A stretch of DNA of 64,000 nucleotides from an uncultured Lachnospiraceae bacterium (GCA_910578405.1 CAJTQO010000015.1:10021-74020), one strand, 5' to 3'; shown: positions 16,704 to 25,677, numbered from the stretch's first letter. The notes: generated by a model not told the origin, from the sequence alone. Made by a program: numbers and translations.

Positions 16704-19193
16704 TTATGCCAGCCATTCGTTCCAAAACCGCTCCACCCGTTTCGCCACTTTATCCACTGTCACTATTTCATAGCTCTCCCACTCCCTTGGGAACATCCGT
16801 AAATATGGCCGCCCCAGAAAACGCTCGTCCAACAGGGCGACCACCCCCACATCCTGGGCAGTGCGTATTACCCGGCCCGCCGCCTGCAGCACCTTATTCA
16901 TCCCCGGAAAGCGGTACGCGTAGTCAAACCCGCTTTCTCCCCTTTCCTCAAAATAATTTTTCAAAATCTCCCTTTCATTGCACACCTGCGGCAGTCCGGT
17001 CCCTACAATCATCACGCCAATCAGACGGTCTTCCTTCAAATCAATGCCCTCACTGAAAATCCCTCCAAGCACGCAAAATCCAAGCAGGCTCCTCTCCCCC
17101 CCGTCCGCTTCCCCCGGAAGGGCAAAACGCTGCAAAAACCGTTCCCGCTCTTCTTCCTCCATACGTCCCTCCTGCACAATGCAGTCCATACTGTCCGCAT
17201 CGTAAAAATGCTCCAGAAACGCCTCATAAATCCGCTGCAGGAAAGCGTGGGAAGGAAAGAATGCCATATAATTCCCATGCCGGTTCTTCATCACCTCATA
17301 GAGATAGGAAGCGATGGTATAGTATTCCGCCTCTGTCCGCCTGGCATATCTGCTGGTTACATCGCTCCCCACAAACAACGCCCTGCGCCCCGAATCAAAC
17401 ACGGACTGGGCATACACCTCATAATCCCCCTGCTGGGCGCCTAGCAGCCCTTTGTAATACTGAATCGGAAGCAAGGTTGCGGAAAAGAGAATGGCGCTCC
17501 TCCCTTTTTTCATGCATTCCAGCAAATTCATAGACGGATTAACGCAAAATAATTTTAATAGGAACGTCCCGTCTTCTTCCAGCTCGGAATACACCACATA
17601 GTTTTCGTCCACTCGTTCATAAATATCCAGGAAATGGGAAACTTCAAAATAAAAATCCAGCGTCTCCATCCGCACTTCCTTTGTATGGAAACCATCGGGC
17701 CGCTCATGCTCTTCCAGATAGCTTTCCATCACGCTCCCCAAACGCTGCAAAGCATTTACAAAAGGCGAAATATATTCTTCCACCTTATAGTTTACGCATT
17801 CCCGTTTCAGCGCCAGCATTTCCTTATTGCACTTTTCCAGCCAATGTTCCATTTTTTTATCCAGGCCCTTGACTGTCTTCTTTAACTTTAAGAAATCTTC
17901 CTTGCGCAAAACCGCGCTGTACATTTCCCTCCCCCTGTCCACCAGGTTGTGCGCTTCATCCACCAGAAAAATATAATCCCCTTTTACCCCGTCGGCAAAA
18001 AAGCGTTTCAAATACACATGGGGGTCAAAGACATAATTATAATCACAAATAATCCCGTCCGCAAACAGGCTCATATCCAGTGTCATCTCAAACGGACAGA
18101 CCTGTCGTTTCCTGGCGTAGCTTTCCACTGTCTCTCTGTCAAAATTGTCTGAATGGGTCAACAAATCATACATTGCGTCGTTAATACGGTCATAATGCCC
18201 CTTGGCATAAGGACAATAATCCGGGTTGCAATCCGCTTCCTCCATAAAGCATATTTTATCCTTGGCCGTCAATGCCACCGTCTTGAATTTCAGCCCATGT
18301 TCCCGCAATAGCCCAAACGTCTCATCGGCAACCGTCCGCGTAATCGTCTTTGCCGTCAGATAAAAAATACGCTCCCCCCGTCCTTCCCCTATGGACTTTA
18401 CCGCCGGAAAAACCGTTGCTATCGTTTTCCCCACCCCGGTAGGCGCCTCCAGAAACAACTTCCGCTTATGGTATATCGTTTGGTATACATAAGTGACCAA
18501 ATCCTTTTGCCCTTCTCGATAAGCATAGGGGAACTGCAGCCCCTTCACCGAAGCCTGCCGCAGCCCCTTCCACTCCCATTCAAAATCCGCCCACTTCCGG
18601 TATTGCTCCATCACCTCCAAAAACCATGCCTCCAATTCCGCAAGCGCATACCCGAAGTGAAAATACTTTATTTCTTCCGTATCCATATTGCAGTAGGTCA
18701 TCCGCACCCCGATTTCCTGCAGCCCTTTTTGCTTTGCATAAATATAGGCATAGCATTTCGCCTGCGCCAGATGCACAAAAACCGGATGGGACAGCTTATG
18801 CAATTCACGGTAAGTGCCTTTGATTTCATCAATTATCACGGAAAAAGACTGGCCGCAGGATAGCTCTCCCGGCTGCTCCCCTTCCGGCTCTGGCCACTTA
18901 TGGGGCGCTTCGCCCTTTCCTTCTCCATGGGCCGCTTTGGCAATAATCCCGTCCGCCCTTCCTTCCACTACGATAGTATACCGTTTGGTTTCATAGAAAA
19001 ACTTCAACGTCACTTCCGCCTGGTATTCTACGCCCATCCGCCTTTGAATCATACGGTGGATGCGTCCCCCCTCCTGCATGGCATTCTCCGGCGAACCGGC
19101 CCGCCGGTTGTCAATGTCCCCGCTGCGCAGGACAAATTCCACCAGGTTACGCACTGATATATGTATCTCTTCCTTCCTGCCGCCATCCCCCAT
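16704..19193 (-). CDS. DinG/XPD-type iron-sulfur helicase fused to a RecB/Cas4-like nuclease domain
   Basis: An 829-residue protein. Residues 1-200 carry a nuclease-like module: D81 in GRADGI, DEIKG (E123-K125) and QAKCYAY (Q144), the D...ExK...QxxxY pattern of the PD-(D/E)XK superfamily. The helicase follows: Walker A EAPTGVGKT near residue 249, an Fe-S region with four Cys (within CFMEEADCNPDYC and CPFEM), VDEAHN and motif VI QAAGRVIRT. It probably unwinds and trims damaged DNA. Start chosen at 19193 for AGGAGG and the family-like N-terminus ISVRNLVEF. No LexA box was seen in front. Confidence 0.9.
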   Translation of the reverse strand: MGDGGRKEEIHISVRNLVEFVLRSGDIDNRRAGSPENAMQEGGRIHRMIQRRMGVEYQAEVTLKFFYETKRYTIVVEGRADGIIAKAAHGEGKGEAPHKWPEPEGEQPGELSCGQSFSVIIDEIKGTYRELHKLSHPVFVHLAQAKCYAYIYAKQKGLQEIGVRMTYCNMDTEEIKYFHFGYALAELEAWFLEVMEQYRKWADFEWEWKGLRQASVKGLQFPYAYREGQKDLVTYVYQTIYHKRKLFLEAPTGVGKTIATVFPAVKSIGEGRGERIFYLTAKTITRTVADETFGLLREHGLKFKTVALTAKDKICFMEEADCNPDYCPYAKGHYDRINDAMYDLLTHSDNFDRETVESYARKRQVCPFEMTLDMSLFADGIICDYNYVFDPHVYLKRFFADGVKGDYIFLVDEAHNLVDRGREMYSAVLRKEDFLKLKKTVKGLDKKMEHWLEKCNKEMLALKRECVNYKVEEYISPFVNALQRLGSVMESYLEEHERPDGFHTKEVRMETLDFYFEVSHFLDIYERVDENYVVYSELEEDGTFLLKLFCVNPSMNLLECMKKGRSAILFSATLLPIQYYKGLLGAQQGDYEVYAQSVFDSGRRALFVGSDVTSRYARRTEAEYYTIASYLYEVMKNRHGNYMAFFPSHAFLQRIYEAFLEHFYDADSMDCIVQEGRMEEEERERFLQRFALPGEADGGERSLLGFCVLGGIFSEGIDLKEDRLIGVMIVGTGLPQVCNEREILKNYFEERGESGFDYAYRFPGMNKVLQAAGRVIRTAQDVGVVALLDERFLGRPYLRMFPREWESYEIVTVDKVAKRVERFWNEWLA

Positions 19194-19300
19194 ATCCAAT
19201 CCTCCTGTCCCAACTAACGCAAGTCCCTGCTCCTGCGCCGTATCCTTTATGGGATATCCTGTCCTATGCATCCAAACACGATTCCCGTTTCCCCTTTTCC

Positions 19301-19360
19301 CTAAAGCGTGTTTGAAAATTCATTCCCCCAATCCGCACGCAATTTTCAAACACGCTCTAG
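19301..19360. repeat. 20-bp inverted repeat, hairpin-forming element
   Basis: CTAAAGCGTGTTTGAAAATT (19301-19320) is repeated in inverted form at 19341-19360 with one mismatch and a 20-base loop. No T run follows on either side, so it is not a classic terminator; it looks more like a small dispersed palindromic element. Confidence 0.7.
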
Positions 19361-19384
19361 CGGGCCAACCTCTTTGCGCCAACG

Positions 19385-19430
19385 GAAAAACTCCCCATGG
19401 AAATAGTCTAACCTATCTCTCATGGGGAGT
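19385..19430 (-). terminator. Terminator of the HPr-like gene
   Basis: A 10-bp perfect stem (ACTCCCCATG/CATGGGGAGT) with a 21-base loop, followed leftward by TTTTTCC, about 130 bases after the stop of the HPr-like gene. Confidence 0.75.
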
Positions 19431-19562
19431 CAAACTTTATGCCTTTTTCCCTTCCTCGCCATATGAATGTCACTCATACGAATGTTGCCCATACCAATTA
19501 TTTACCGCCCGTCTTTTCCATTTATACGTTTTCATTTATACGTCTTATTACTCACAGGATTG

Positions 19563-19790
19563 TTAGCACGCAACTGCCAGCCTCGACATAAACTGCTCGA
19601 AATTAGCATCATAACCGGAATAAGATACGGTTAAAATCTGGCTGAAATCAAGCCCGAAGACGCCAACAATCGACTTTGCGTCCACTGCATATCTGTTGTA
19701 CGCAATGTCAATATCGAAATCGCATTTCGAAGCGGCATTCACAAAGTCTTTCACTTCATCGGGCTTCAGCATTATTTTTCGTTTCATCAT
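19563..19790 (-). CDS. HPr-like protein lacking the phosphorylatable histidine
   Basis: A 75-residue protein with the size and fold pattern of the PTS phosphocarrier HPr: VKDFVNAASKC helix, YAVDAKSIVGVFGLDF around the regulatory serine position, and a C-terminal helix. The GLHARPA segment holding His15 is missing, so it cannot carry phosphate from PEP as HPr does. It may act as a Crh-like regulator or have another role. Two ATGs (19790, 19787) are possible after AGGGTGG. A TATAAT box lies upstream near 19895; the 270-base gap to the next gene holds nothing else I could assign. Confidence 0.8.
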   Translation of the reverse strand: MMKRKIMLKPDEVKDFVNAASKCDFDIDIAYNRYAVDAKSIVGVFGLDFSQILTVSYSGYDANFEQFMSRLAVAC

Positions 19791-20064
19791 AACTACACCA
19801 CCCTTTCTGTAAAAAAAGCTTTTGTGTCTGTCCTGGAAGCGCATAACTGCGGTCGGACAATTACACATTTCTTTGTTATGAAAGTATTATATCCCATATT
19901 TTGCAAAAGTAAAGCAGAATTTCAACCCCCGCTTGTGCGGCAATATTCTGTTTTTGACAAAAATTTTCAATCTGCCTGTAAAGTCCCTCCTTTCCCTGAA
20001 AACTTTTGTAGGAATGCACAATCCCTTTTCTCCCGCTCCGATGGGCCTCGCTGCATATTTTTTA

Positions 20065-20847
20065 TTATTCCCCAAATTCCACCATATATTCTTGGAACCA
20101 TAAGGGCAGCATATTTCGCTGCAGTTTTAGATTTTTTCGTTCCTTTATTGCTATTCTTTTGCAAAAAAACCGAAACAGCTCCTGATACCGCTCTTCCTCT
20201 GCCGCAAATTTTTCAAACCTTTCCATGCCCATTTCCACGCCGCTTACCAGATACCATTCCCCGGAAGCCGGATGGACGGCGAATATCTTCCGGTTTTCAT
20301 CATAAATCATAAAGTTATACAGTGGAAGCCTGTCCGCAAAATGCGGCATTAAAAAGGTCACAATGTTATTCTTCGGCCCGATTTTGGAAAAAAGAACGCC
20401 GTCCTCCAATTCCTGGAAACGGAGGAATTCCTTCCAATGATGCGCTTCATTTTTTACGTTCCGCGCCAGTTCAAAAACCTTATGCACATGGGGATGCGCC
20501 AAATTCCCCATTACCTGCCGCCCGTCCTTCATCCCGAAACCGCACACTACGGTTTTATACACCGCCTCCCCTTTCTCCCCATCCTGCGCCGCCAGGGCGC
20601 AGCATATTTCCACATAGGCTTCCGGCCCAAGGCGCCGTTCCAGCGTTTCCGCTACCCGCAGCGACTTCTCCGGCTCAGGCTCTATTTCTTTATACGTGGC
20701 AAAAAGCCGCAGGTTCTCTTCCTCCCCTATCTGAATATGGATGGAGCCATGCGGCTTACGCATCGCATAGGCTTCATAAATCCCTGTAAAAACCCCTTCC
20801 GGCGAATCCTCACAAACCAGATAATATTCTTCCATACTCTTTGCCAT
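20065..20847 (-). CDS. TIGR03915-family DNA metabolism protein
   Basis: A 260-residue protein of the family that is always found beside the TIGR03916 radical SAM protein. Features are the N-terminal VCEDSPEGVFTGIYEAY, the central GNLAHPHVHKVFELARNV and the C-terminal LPLYNFMIYDENR and FQEYMVEFG. The family is proposed to work in DNA repair or modification; its chemistry is not established. The operon promoter ahead of the radical SAM gene is flanked by LexA boxes, supporting damage-inducible expression. The 45-base spacing suggests co-transcription. Confidence 0.9.
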   Translation of the reverse strand: MAKSMEEYYLVCEDSPEGVFTGIYEAYAMRKPHGSIHIQIGEEENLRLFATYKEIEPEPEKSLRVAETLERRLGPEAYVEICCALAAQDGEKGEAVYKTVVCGFGMKDGRQVMGNLAHPHVHKVFELARNVKNEAHHWKEFLRFQELEDGVLFSKIGPKNNIVTFLMPHFADRLPLYNFMIYDENRKIFAVHPASGEWYLVSGVEMGMERFEKFAAEEERYQELFRFFCKRIAIKERKNLKLQRNMLPLWFQEYMVEFGE

Positions 20848-20892
20848 TCCTTTCCTGCCCTATGGCCATGTCAGCTTTGCGTAAAACCCCCG

Positions 20893-22209
20893 CTACATCT
20901 GTCCAAGCAGAGCCTTTGGCAAGTCTTCCCGCCCCGGCTGCATGGGAAAGCCCATATCGTCAAACAGTGACAACTGCTTATATGTGACGCCGTCTTTGTC
21001 AAAGGGCAGCTTCTCCTTCACATTCAGCAAATTCCTTGTAATGTAATCCTCTTCCATCTTCGTGCGGTACATCATCCGCCCGCTGCAGGTAATAAAATAC
21101 AGCGCCCGCTTTAACACTACCCCAATCTTTTTCAAATCTTCGAAACGCAACGTCCCGTTGCGCCTCGCCCGCACTATGCGCTGCGCGCTCTTCACTCCAA
21201 CGCCCGGTATCCTAAGGAGCATTTTGTAATCCGCCCGGTTCACCTCCACCGGAAACAGCTCCAGATGCCGCAGCGCCCAATCCGCCTTGGGATCCAGCAA
21301 AATGTTAAAGTTGGGCCGTTCCTCACTGAGCAGCTCGTCCGCCGTAAAGCCATAAAACCGCAGCAGCCAGTCCGCCTGGTACAGCCTGTGTTCCCGCAGC
21401 AGCGGCGGCCCTCCCGGCAGGGCAGGCAGCTCCCTGTCCTCATTGACCTGCACAAAAGCGGAATAAAACACCCGCTTTAACTCAAACTTCCGGTACAGCC
21501 CTTCCGCCACATGAATCAATTGGAAATCATTCTCCGGGGTGGCCCCCACAATCATCTGCGTAGACTGCCCCGCCGCCACAAAGCGGGGCGCATTCCGGTA
21601 TAAGGTGATTTCATTCTTGTTTACCCGGATTCCGTTTTGTATCTGCCGCATAGGCGCCAGTATATTCTTACGGTGTTTATTGGGAGCCAGGCGGCGCAGC
21701 CCTTCCGCTGTCGGAAGCTCCAAGTTCACACTCATCCGGTCGGCCAAAAAACCGGCCTGCTGAACCAACGCCGGGTCGGCCCCCGGAATCGCTTTCACAT
21801 GGATATAGCCTTGGAAACGGTATTCCCGCCGCAGCTTATAAATCGTCCGGCAGATTAGCTCCATCGTATAATCCGGGCTTTGCAGAATCCCGGAGCTTAA
21901 AAACAGCCCTTCAATATAATTCCTCTTATAAAATTCCATCGTCAGCGTACACACCTCTTCCGGCGTAAAGGAAGTCCGCGGCACATCGTTGGAACGCCTG
22001 TTGACGCAATACTTGCAATCATAAATGCATTCATTGGTAAATAGAATCTTCAGCAGCGAAATGCAGCGTCCGTCCGCACTGAACGAATGGCAGATTCCCC
22101 CCGCTATTGTATTCCCTATGCCCCTGCCGTCCCCTTTGCGCTCTATCCCGCTGGAAGTGCAGGCCACATCATACTTCGCCGCATCGGTGAGTATTCCCAG
22201 CTTTTCCAT
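20893..22209 (-). CDS. Radical SAM DNA repair/modification protein (TIGR03916)
   Basis: A 438-residue putative DNA repair enzyme. The CxxxCxxC cluster ECIYDCKYC near residue 85 binds the 4Fe-4S of radical SAM enzymes. TIM-barrel features follow, and near residue 330 the segment LLRIPGVGVKSAQRIVRAR is a helix-hairpin-helix DNA-binding motif. Start chosen at 22209 for its AGGA site and family-like MEKLGILTDAAKYD; an ATG 12 codons upstream is possible. First gene of an operon with the TIGR03915 protein. Substrate lesion unknown. Confidence 0.92.
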   Translation of the reverse strand: MEKLGILTDAAKYDVACTSSGIERKGDGRGIGNTIAGGICHSFSADGRCISLLKILFTNECIYDCKYCVNRRSNDVPRTSFTPEEVCTLTMEFYKRNYIEGLFLSSGILQSPDYTMELICRTIYKLRREYRFQGYIHVKAIPGADPALVQQAGFLADRMSVNLELPTAEGLRRLAPNKHRKNILAPMRQIQNGIRVNKNEITLYRNAPRFVAAGQSTQMIVGATPENDFQLIHVAEGLYRKFELKRVFYSAFVQVNEDRELPALPGGPPLLREHRLYQADWLLRFYGFTADELLSEERPNFNILLDPKADWALRHLELFPVEVNRADYKMLLRIPGVGVKSAQRIVRARRNGTLRFEDLKKIGVVLKRALYFITCSGRMMYRTKMEEDYITRNLLNVKEKLPFDKDGVTYKQLSLFDDMGFPMQPGREDLPKALLGQM

Positions 22210-22265
22210 GATATCCTGTCCTTCCCCTATCCTGAATTGCGCCATTTCATCCACACCAGCCTCTC

Positions 22266-22279
22266 CGAACAAATGTTTG
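22266..22279. promoter_or_regulatory. LexA (SOS) box 1
   Basis: CGAACAAATGTTTG matches the Gram-positive LexA/DinR consensus CGAAC-N4-GTTYG. It covers the probable transcription start of the radical SAM operon. Confidence 0.85.
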
Positions 22280-22284
22280 AAACC

Positions 22285-22313
22285 ATCATAACATAATAGG
22301 AAACAGATTGCAA
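22285..22313 (-). promoter_or_regulatory. Promoter of the radical SAM repair operon
   Basis: TTGCAA (22308-22313) and TATGAT (22285-22290) with a 17-base spacer. It sits between two inverted LexA boxes, so repression until DNA damage is the likely mode. Confidence 0.85.
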
Positions 22314-22321
22314 CCCCTTTT

Positions 22322-22335
22322 CAAACATTTGTTCT
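22322..22335. promoter_or_regulatory. LexA (SOS) box 2
   Basis: On the minus strand AGAACAAATGTTTG, the same core as box 1 in opposite orientation. It lies 8 bases upstream of the -35 of the repair operon and 22 bases upstream of the asnA -35, so it could also touch asnA. Confidence 0.8.
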
Positions 22336-22357
22336 TTTAAAAACCAAAAAAAATTCC

Positions 22358-22386
22358 TTGCAATCTTTCCCCAAAAGAGGTTAAAT
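22358..22386 (+). promoter_or_regulatory. asnA promoter
   Basis: TTGCAA and TTAAAT with a 17-base spacer, 40 bases before the asnA start. Confidence 0.65.
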
Positions 22387-22426
22387 AAGAAGGAAGTTAT
22401 TTGAAGCAAAGTGAGGATTATGAAAA

Positions 22427-23437
22427 ATGAACAATTTAAAAATACCCAAAGGCTACCAATCGGCGCTTAGCCTGCATGACACCCAAATCGGCATTAAGAC
22501 CGTAAAAGATTTCTTTCAGAATCTGCTGGCGCAAAGGCTCCATCTTTTGCGCGTATCAGCCCCTCTGTTCGTCACCCCGGGTTCCGGGTTAAACGACAAC
22601 TTAAACGGCGTGGAACGCCCCGTTACCTTTGGCATCCGCGAGCAGGACGATGCGGAAGCGGAAATCGTCCATTCCCTTGCCAAGTGGAAACGCTATGCCC
22701 TGCAAAAATACGGCTTTTCCGTAGGCGAAGGGCTGTACACTGATATGAGCGCCATCCGGCGGGACGAAGAAACCGACAACATCCATTCCATCTATGTAGA
22801 CCAGTGGGACTGGGAAAAAATCATTACAAAGGAGCAACGTAACCTTGACACCTTAAAAGACGTAGTCCGCACCGTATACAAGGCGCTGCGCAAAACAGAG
22901 AAATACCTGGCCATACAATATGACTACATAGAAGAAATTCTTCCCCATGATATCTTTTTCATTACCACAAGGGAGTTAGAAGAGATGTTCCCCGAATACA
23001 GCCCAAAGGAACGGGAATATTATATCAGCAAAGCCAAAGGAGCCGTCTGCATTATGCAAATCGGGGATGTGCTGGAATCCGGCGAAAAACATGACGGGCG
23101 GGCGCCGGACTATGACGACTGGGCGTTAAATGCGGATATTGTCGTTTACTATCCTGTGCTGGATATCGCGCTGGAATTATCCTCCATGGGCATCCGTGTG
23201 GATAAACAAGCCCTGCTCTCCCAATTGGAAAAAGCAGGCTGCCCGGAGCGCGCAAACCTTCCCTTCCAGCAGTCCGTACTAAAGGAAGAACTGCCCTATA
23301 CCATCGGCGGCGGCATCGGGCAGTCACGAATCTGTATGTTTTTTTTGCGCAAGGCGCACATCGGAGAAGTCCAGTGTTCCCTCTGGCCAGAGGATGTAAA
23401 AAAAGAAGCGGAGGAAAAGGGGCTGCAGCTATTATAA
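22427..23437 (+). CDS. asnA: Aspartate-ammonia ligase (asparagine synthetase A)
   Basis: A 336-residue cytoplasmic enzyme making asparagine from aspartate, ammonia and ATP. It is full length, with motifs of this class II aminoacyl-tRNA-synthetase-like fold: SAPLFVTPGSGLNDNLNG, DMSAIRRDEE, SIYVDQWDWEK and the C-terminal TIGGGIGQSRICM. It is transcribed away from the repair operon. A short GC hairpin at 23503-23524 follows. Confidence 0.97.
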   Translation: MNNLKIPKGYQSALSLHDTQIGIKTVKDFFQNLLAQRLHLLRVSAPLFVTPGSGLNDNLNGVERPVTFGIREQDDAEAEIVHSLAKWKRYALQKYGFSVGEGLYTDMSAIRRDEETDNIHSIYVDQWDWEKIITKEQRNLDTLKDVVRTVYKALRKTEKYLAIQYDYIEEILPHDIFFITTRELEEMFPEYSPKEREYYISKAKGAVCIMQIGDVLESGEKHDGRAPDYDDWALNADIVVYYPVLDIALELSSMGIRVDKQALLSQLEKAGCPERANLPFQQSVLKEELPYTIGGGIGQSRICMFFLRKAHIGEVQCSLWPEDVKKEAEEKGLQLL

Positions 23438-23502
23438 AAGAACCAAAGCCCCGGCTCCCTTGCAGACAGAAAAACGAAAACAACGCTTGTGCGTCTAAAC
23501 CG

Positions 23503-23524
23503 GGCAGGGGATTCTTCCCCTGCC
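23503..23524 (+). terminator. Possible asnA terminator
   Basis: A 9-bp perfect stem (GGCAGGGGA/TCCCCTGCC) with a TTCT loop, 65 bases after asnA. The following T run is poor, so function is uncertain. Confidence 0.45.
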
Positions 23525-23569
23525 TGCGCACTTGGTTTTCTTGCGCCTTCGTTCACCTTTTCCTTTCGG

Positions 23570-25282
23570 CTATCCCTGTGTATGCCGCAAACTCTCCTGC
23601 CTTCCCTCCATGCCGTCTTTTTCCCACACGCCCACATGTTCCACGCAAAACACGGGTTCCCCTGTATCCTGATAATCCTCCTTATCCTCTATCCGGTTCC
23701 CCTTCCATACAAGCTCCCCGACCTGGTATGCCCGCAATGCCTGCGGATGCGCCCGCCGGAATACATTCCCTTTTATTTCTATCTTTTTGTGGAAATGCTT
23801 TCCCTCCAACGGGCTGGCCACCCTGGGCGTAATCTGTATCGGCGCTTTCCCCCACCCCCTGATATAAGCGCATCCGTCAAACAGATTATCCTCTATCACA
23901 ATATGTTGTGCGCTTCCCGACTCGAACCATTCGTTAGCGTCCCCCTCGATTAAGATTCCGGCTCCTGGCGTCTGGAATGTATTGCCTTTTATCCACGCTT
24001 GCCCAATCCCTGTGCATAACAGCCCCCTGGCCCGGTTGTTGCGAAATACGCAGCCTTCCACTGTCACCTTGGGCCTCCAATCCAGGTTCTCCACCACATG
24101 GCCTGCCTTTAGCCCAGGCACAGCCTCCTGCGGAAACACTTCTATATAATCCTTGTTGAGCCGCTCCGCCCGTTTCACCTTTCCCTCTGCAAAAGACTCC
24201 ATATGTTCCGTCTCCAGACACTGGAACGTTTCTCCGGCCCGCAGCAGCTCCACTCCTTTTTGCTGCCCATGCGCCAACTCTAGCAAAAAGCTGCCGTCTT
24301 CTTCTACCTGCTTAACCCTTCCATATATGCCGTGGACATTTAAGGCATCGTCTAACTGGTTCTCACAAAGACAGCCCTTTACCAGAATCCATCCCCTGCA
24401 GCAGACAAAATGAAACGCATCCGCCTCCGTAGTGAAGATATGCCCCTTTTCTTCCCGGCGTTTCACCGACACCTCTTCCAGCGATATATTCTCCGAACGC
24501 CAGCCTATGACCCCCATTGCCAGGGCATGGAAGATTTTCACCTGGCGCAGCGTGACATTTTGGCTGTTTTCCATATAGAAGGCCGGACAGTTCCTTGGAT
24601 GATGGCGCAAAATCAATGCATTCCCCGGATGTGAAGCAGCGCTGAATCCTTCTTCCCCATCCGGAATGGAAATTTCCAACATGCCGTAAGCCGTCTCCCT
24701 GTAAACGGCATTCACTCCCCCATCCTTTAAGTTAAACTCCCGATCCCCCAATCCCTTCGCAGGCGCTTTCGTTTCCTTATCCATCTCCAGCCACCGCTCC
24801 AGTTCACGACAATCGCTTTCCCCGCAAAAATACACCCTGCCGCCTTTCACATAATACGGAAACTGTTCCCTATCCACGGAAATCTCCATCCGGCGTTCTT
24901 CCACTTTCTGTATTATTCCCTGGGAATAACCGGGCCTTTCGTAGTCCACCTGCAGCCCCTCCAATACGACCTCCTTGCAGCCGCACAGATAAAAGGGGAT
25001 GCAGTCCCCATGGAAAATGAATTCCGCCCCTTCCCCCTTGATATGCAGCTTTTCATAACCGCTAAGGTCAAAAACAATCCTTTTTACCGTATCCTCCTCA
25101 TGATTTGGGATGCACAGCATTTTTTCATAAGCATAATCCGGGTAAAAATGATACTTCCCCGGTTCCAGCAAAAAGCAAACCCCCTTTTCTTCCCGGTACC
25201 GCTCCAGCATCTTCCTTACATAAAAAGCAAGCTGGGGGCTGTCTCCCGGCGCAACGTTCCAGTCCCTTCCCTTAATGTCCAT
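23570..25282 (-). CDS. GH110-like beta-helix glycosidase (alpha-1,3-galactosidase type)
   Basis: A 570-residue right-handed beta-helix protein. Several segments match GH110 enzymes, which remove alpha-1,3-linked galactose as in blood-group B antigen: LLEPGKYHFYPDYAYEK near residue 38, FTTEADAFHFVCCRG near 280 and ENQLDDALNVHGIYGRV near 303, the last holding the DD pair linked to catalysis. There is no signal peptide or anchor, so it probably acts on imported oligosaccharides. Distant from characterised members, so linkage is uncertain. ATG preceded by a purine-rich repeat with AAGGGAAAGGA. Confidence 0.75.
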   Translation of the reverse strand: MDIKGRDWNVAPGDSPQLAFYVRKMLERYREEKGVCFLLEPGKYHFYPDYAYEKMLCIPNHEEDTVKRIVFDLSGYEKLHIKGEGAEFIFHGDCIPFYLCGCKEVVLEGLQVDYERPGYSQGIIQKVEERRMEISVDREQFPYYVKGGRVYFCGESDCRELERWLEMDKETKAPAKGLGDREFNLKDGGVNAVYRETAYGMLEISIPDGEEGFSAASHPGNALILRHHPRNCPAFYMENSQNVTLRQVKIFHALAMGVIGWRSENISLEEVSVKRREEKGHIFTTEADAFHFVCCRGWILVKGCLCENQLDDALNVHGIYGRVKQVEEDGSFLLELAHGQQKGVELLRAGETFQCLETEHMESFAEGKVKRAERLNKDYIEVFPQEAVPGLKAGHVVENLDWRPKVTVEGCVFRNNRARGLLCTGIGQAWIKGNTFQTPGAGILIEGDANEWFESGSAQHIVIEDNLFDGCAYIRGWGKAPIQITPRVASPLEGKHFHKKIEIKGNVFRRAHPQALRAYQVGELVWKGNRIEDKEDYQDTGEPVFCVEHVGVWEKDGMEGRQESLRHTQG

Positions 25283-25299
25283 TTTCTTCCTATCCTTTC

Positions 25300-25472
25300 C
25301 CTTAGTCCTTTTTCTTTTCCGTCCTTCCCTTTTATCTTTTTTTCTTTTCCCTCCTTCCCTTTCATCTTTTTTCTTTTCCCTCCTTCCCTTTCATCTTTTT
25401 TCTTTTCTGTCCTTTCCTTTTATCTTTTTTCTTTTCCCTCCTTCCCTTTTATCTTTTTTCTTTTCCGTCCCT
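25300..25472. repeat. Tandem 29-30-bp purine-rich repeats upstream of GH110 gene
   Basis: About five imperfect copies; on the leftward strand each unit reads roughly GGAAAAGAAAAAAGATGAAAG followed by GGAAGGAG. Each contains a Shine-Dalgarno-like AAGGAG and an ATG. They lie in the presumed leader of the GH110 gene. Confidence 0.85.
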
Positions 25473-25677
25473 GCCATTTGGCGCTTTCCTTAACGCATTG
25501 CCCGGCCAAACAAACCAACAGTTTCCAAGCGGCGTAAGCCGGACATGTTCCAATGCAGCATCTCACAAAGAATCCCGCCAAATTGCCTGCCCGTTTTCCA
25601 GACTGTGTGAGTCAACACCCCCATGGGGCGGCCCTTCGCCCGTCCTTTGAGCCGGACTGTTTGAAATTGACATTTAT

